Source of the DNA: a virus
Direction: 5' to 3' (one strand)
DNA length: 20,202 bases
Virus record (IMG/VR): IMGVR_UViG_3300025108_000497
Location: 1-20,202 of that record
Below, one piece after another: positions 19,827 to 20,202 of the stretch. The notes below the pieces were generated by a model. It saw only the letters and a list, made by a program, of their open reading frames with translations, was not told the origin of the DNA and did not search any database. The first letter of the stretch is position 1; each line of letters begins with the position of its first letter. A program made the translations under genes and the position numbers.

Positions 19827-19955
19827 TAGCCGTCATGGGATATCTTGAGTTGTGGATTCTAGATACCTGAAAAAGATACCCATCTTAGGCTACCACCAAG
19901 ACGCATTTCGCGAGAGTGCCATAGGTATTTCCTATCATTGAGGTGGTATTTTTAC
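19827..19955 (+). ncRNA. Candidate structured viral ncRNA (about 130 nt)
   Basis: No gene fits this stretch, but two folded domains do. Domain 1: TAGCC (19827-19831) pairs with GGCTA (19888-19892). Inside it ATGGG-A-TATCTT (19835-19846) pairs with AAGATACCCAT (19873-19883), 11 bp with one bulged A and a 26-nt loop. Domain 2: TACCACC (19891-19897) pairs with GGTGGTA (19942-19948), enclosing two hairpins, GCATTT/GAGTGC with loop CGCGA (19903-19919) and ATAGG/CCTAT with loop TATTT (19921-19935): a three-way junction. The two outer stems share bases 19891-19892, so they may alternate. Own TATA box upstream, five Ts downstream. Locally richer in GC than its surroundings. A packaging signal, a 5' leader of the next gene or a host-targeting RNA are possible roles. 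No known RNA family recognised. Confidence 0.6.
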
Positions 19956-19965
19956 TTAATTTTTG
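19942..19965 (+). terminator. Stem end plus T-rich tract after the ncRNA
   Basis: The 3' strand of the outer stem (GGTGGTA, 19942-19948) is followed at once by five Ts, then a second T-rich stretch ending at about 19965. This fits an archaeal T-tract terminator for the ncRNA. Confidence 0.5.
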
Positions 19966-19978
19966 TTGACCTTATGGG

Positions 19979-19986
19979 TTTATATA
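19979..19986 (+). promoter_or_regulatory. TATA box for the gene at 20009
   Basis: TTTATATA centred 26 nt before ATG 20009, a textbook leaderless archaeal arrangement. It makes the upstream structured region unlikely to be merely this gene's leader. Confidence 0.6.
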
Positions 19987-20008
19987 GCCCTTTTTTGCTT
20001 ATAAAGAT

Positions 20009-20202
20009 ATGAGTACAGAACAAGAAATACAATTTGATTATCAATGCAAATTGTGTAAAGAATTATTCATTGGTGAAATGCCTAATGAACATATAAAAAA
20101 ACACAACTTTTGGAGCAAGTCGTCACAAAGTTGTCATAGATGTGGTAGAGAAACACATAACGTGTATCACGATAAGCCTGTATGTGTCTATTGGTGTGCA
20201 GA
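20009..20202 (+). CDS. Zinc-finger protein (3' partial)
   Basis: ATG 20009 with a clear TATA box. The frame stays open to the window end, 64 full codons. The visible part begins MSTEQEIQFDYQCKLCKELF and continues with PNEHIKKHNFWSK, SCHRCGRETHNVYH and VCVYWCA. CKLC with H...H at 13-33 resembles a C2H2 finger, and CHRC plus CxxxC form a second site. Likely a DNA- or RNA-binding regulator; the rest lies outside the window. Confidence 0.6.
   Translation, partial: MSTEQEIQFDYQCKLCKELFIGEMPNEHIKKHNFWSKSSQSCHRCGRETHNVYHDKPVCVYWCA

Noticed and set aside
19827-19895. Possible tRNA, because TAGCC pairs with GGCTA and the 3' end reads GGCTACCA
   Set aside because: Only five acceptor pairs form, there is no T-loop TTC arm or anticodon stem in the right place, and the internal stem is a single long bulged hairpin.
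1-20202. CRISPR array, insertion sequence, integrase or att site
   Set aside because: No regularly spaced repeats, no transposase or integrase motifs and no long terminal inverted repeats were seen by eye. A provirus cannot be excluded because the window is only part of a genome.
1-20202. GATC avoidance as evidence for the Dam target
   Set aside because: GATC occurs often (many ...gatcc... and ...tgatc... sites), so no avoidance is apparent, and the target of this Dam family cannot be read from sequence.

Overview
The window looks like part of the genome of a tailed (head-tail, Caudoviricetes-type) virus or provirus of an archaeon, most likely an ammonia-oxidising Nitrososphaeria (Thaumarchaeota) host. 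The viral part rests on an ATPase-nuclease terminase large subunit, a portal-like protein, a tail fibre and a long tail/baseplate protein. The archaeal part rests on an MCM helicase with canonical AAA+ motifs, TATA boxes centred 24-28 nt upstream of start codons (leaderless transcripts), very AT-rich DNA, and many tiny CxxC/CxxC proteins. The host assignment is inference; no host gene is present.

Layout. (1) 1-3992: tail module, a long tail/baseplate protein cut by the window edge and carrying two chitin-binding-like modules, then a tail fibre. (2) 4029-12684: a tightly packed plus-strand block whose genes mostly overlap by 1, 4 or 8 nt. It holds small zinc-ribbon proteins, an HNH-like protein, MCM, a phage-type Dam methylase, a second DNA methyltransferase, a PD-(D/E)XK nuclease and a calcineurin-type phosphoesterase. 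(3) 12681-12876: the only minus-strand gene, a 38-aa zinc ribbon, and a divergent promoter region. (4) 12877-15426: an HTH-bearing protein, then two small membrane proteins around a matrixin-type metalloprotease, which may form a lysis module suited to an S-layer host. (5) 15492-19791: packaging and head module with a TerS candidate, TerL, small proteins, an Ig-like virion protein, the portal and a coiled-coil/TM protein. (6) 19797-19965: a non-coding locus with its own TATA box, a bulged hairpin, a three-way junction and a T-tract, which I read as an undescribed viral ncRNA. (7) 20009 to the end: a partial zinc-finger gene.

How the parts may work together. MCM would unwind viral DNA; no polymerase or primase is seen here. 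The nuclease and phosphoesterase may process replication or recombination intermediates. The methyltransferases may protect viral DNA, and one of them may pair with the nuclease as a restriction-modification-like unit. The small zinc proteins are candidates for transcription regulators or host-takeover factors, but none has a demonstrable function from sequence alone.

The points most worth a second look are the ncRNA locus, the methyltransferase cassette bounded by 15-nt direct repeats, the run of zinc microproteins behind MCM, the protease with small membrane proteins, and the Shine-Dalgarno/minicistron/palindrome leader in front of MCM.
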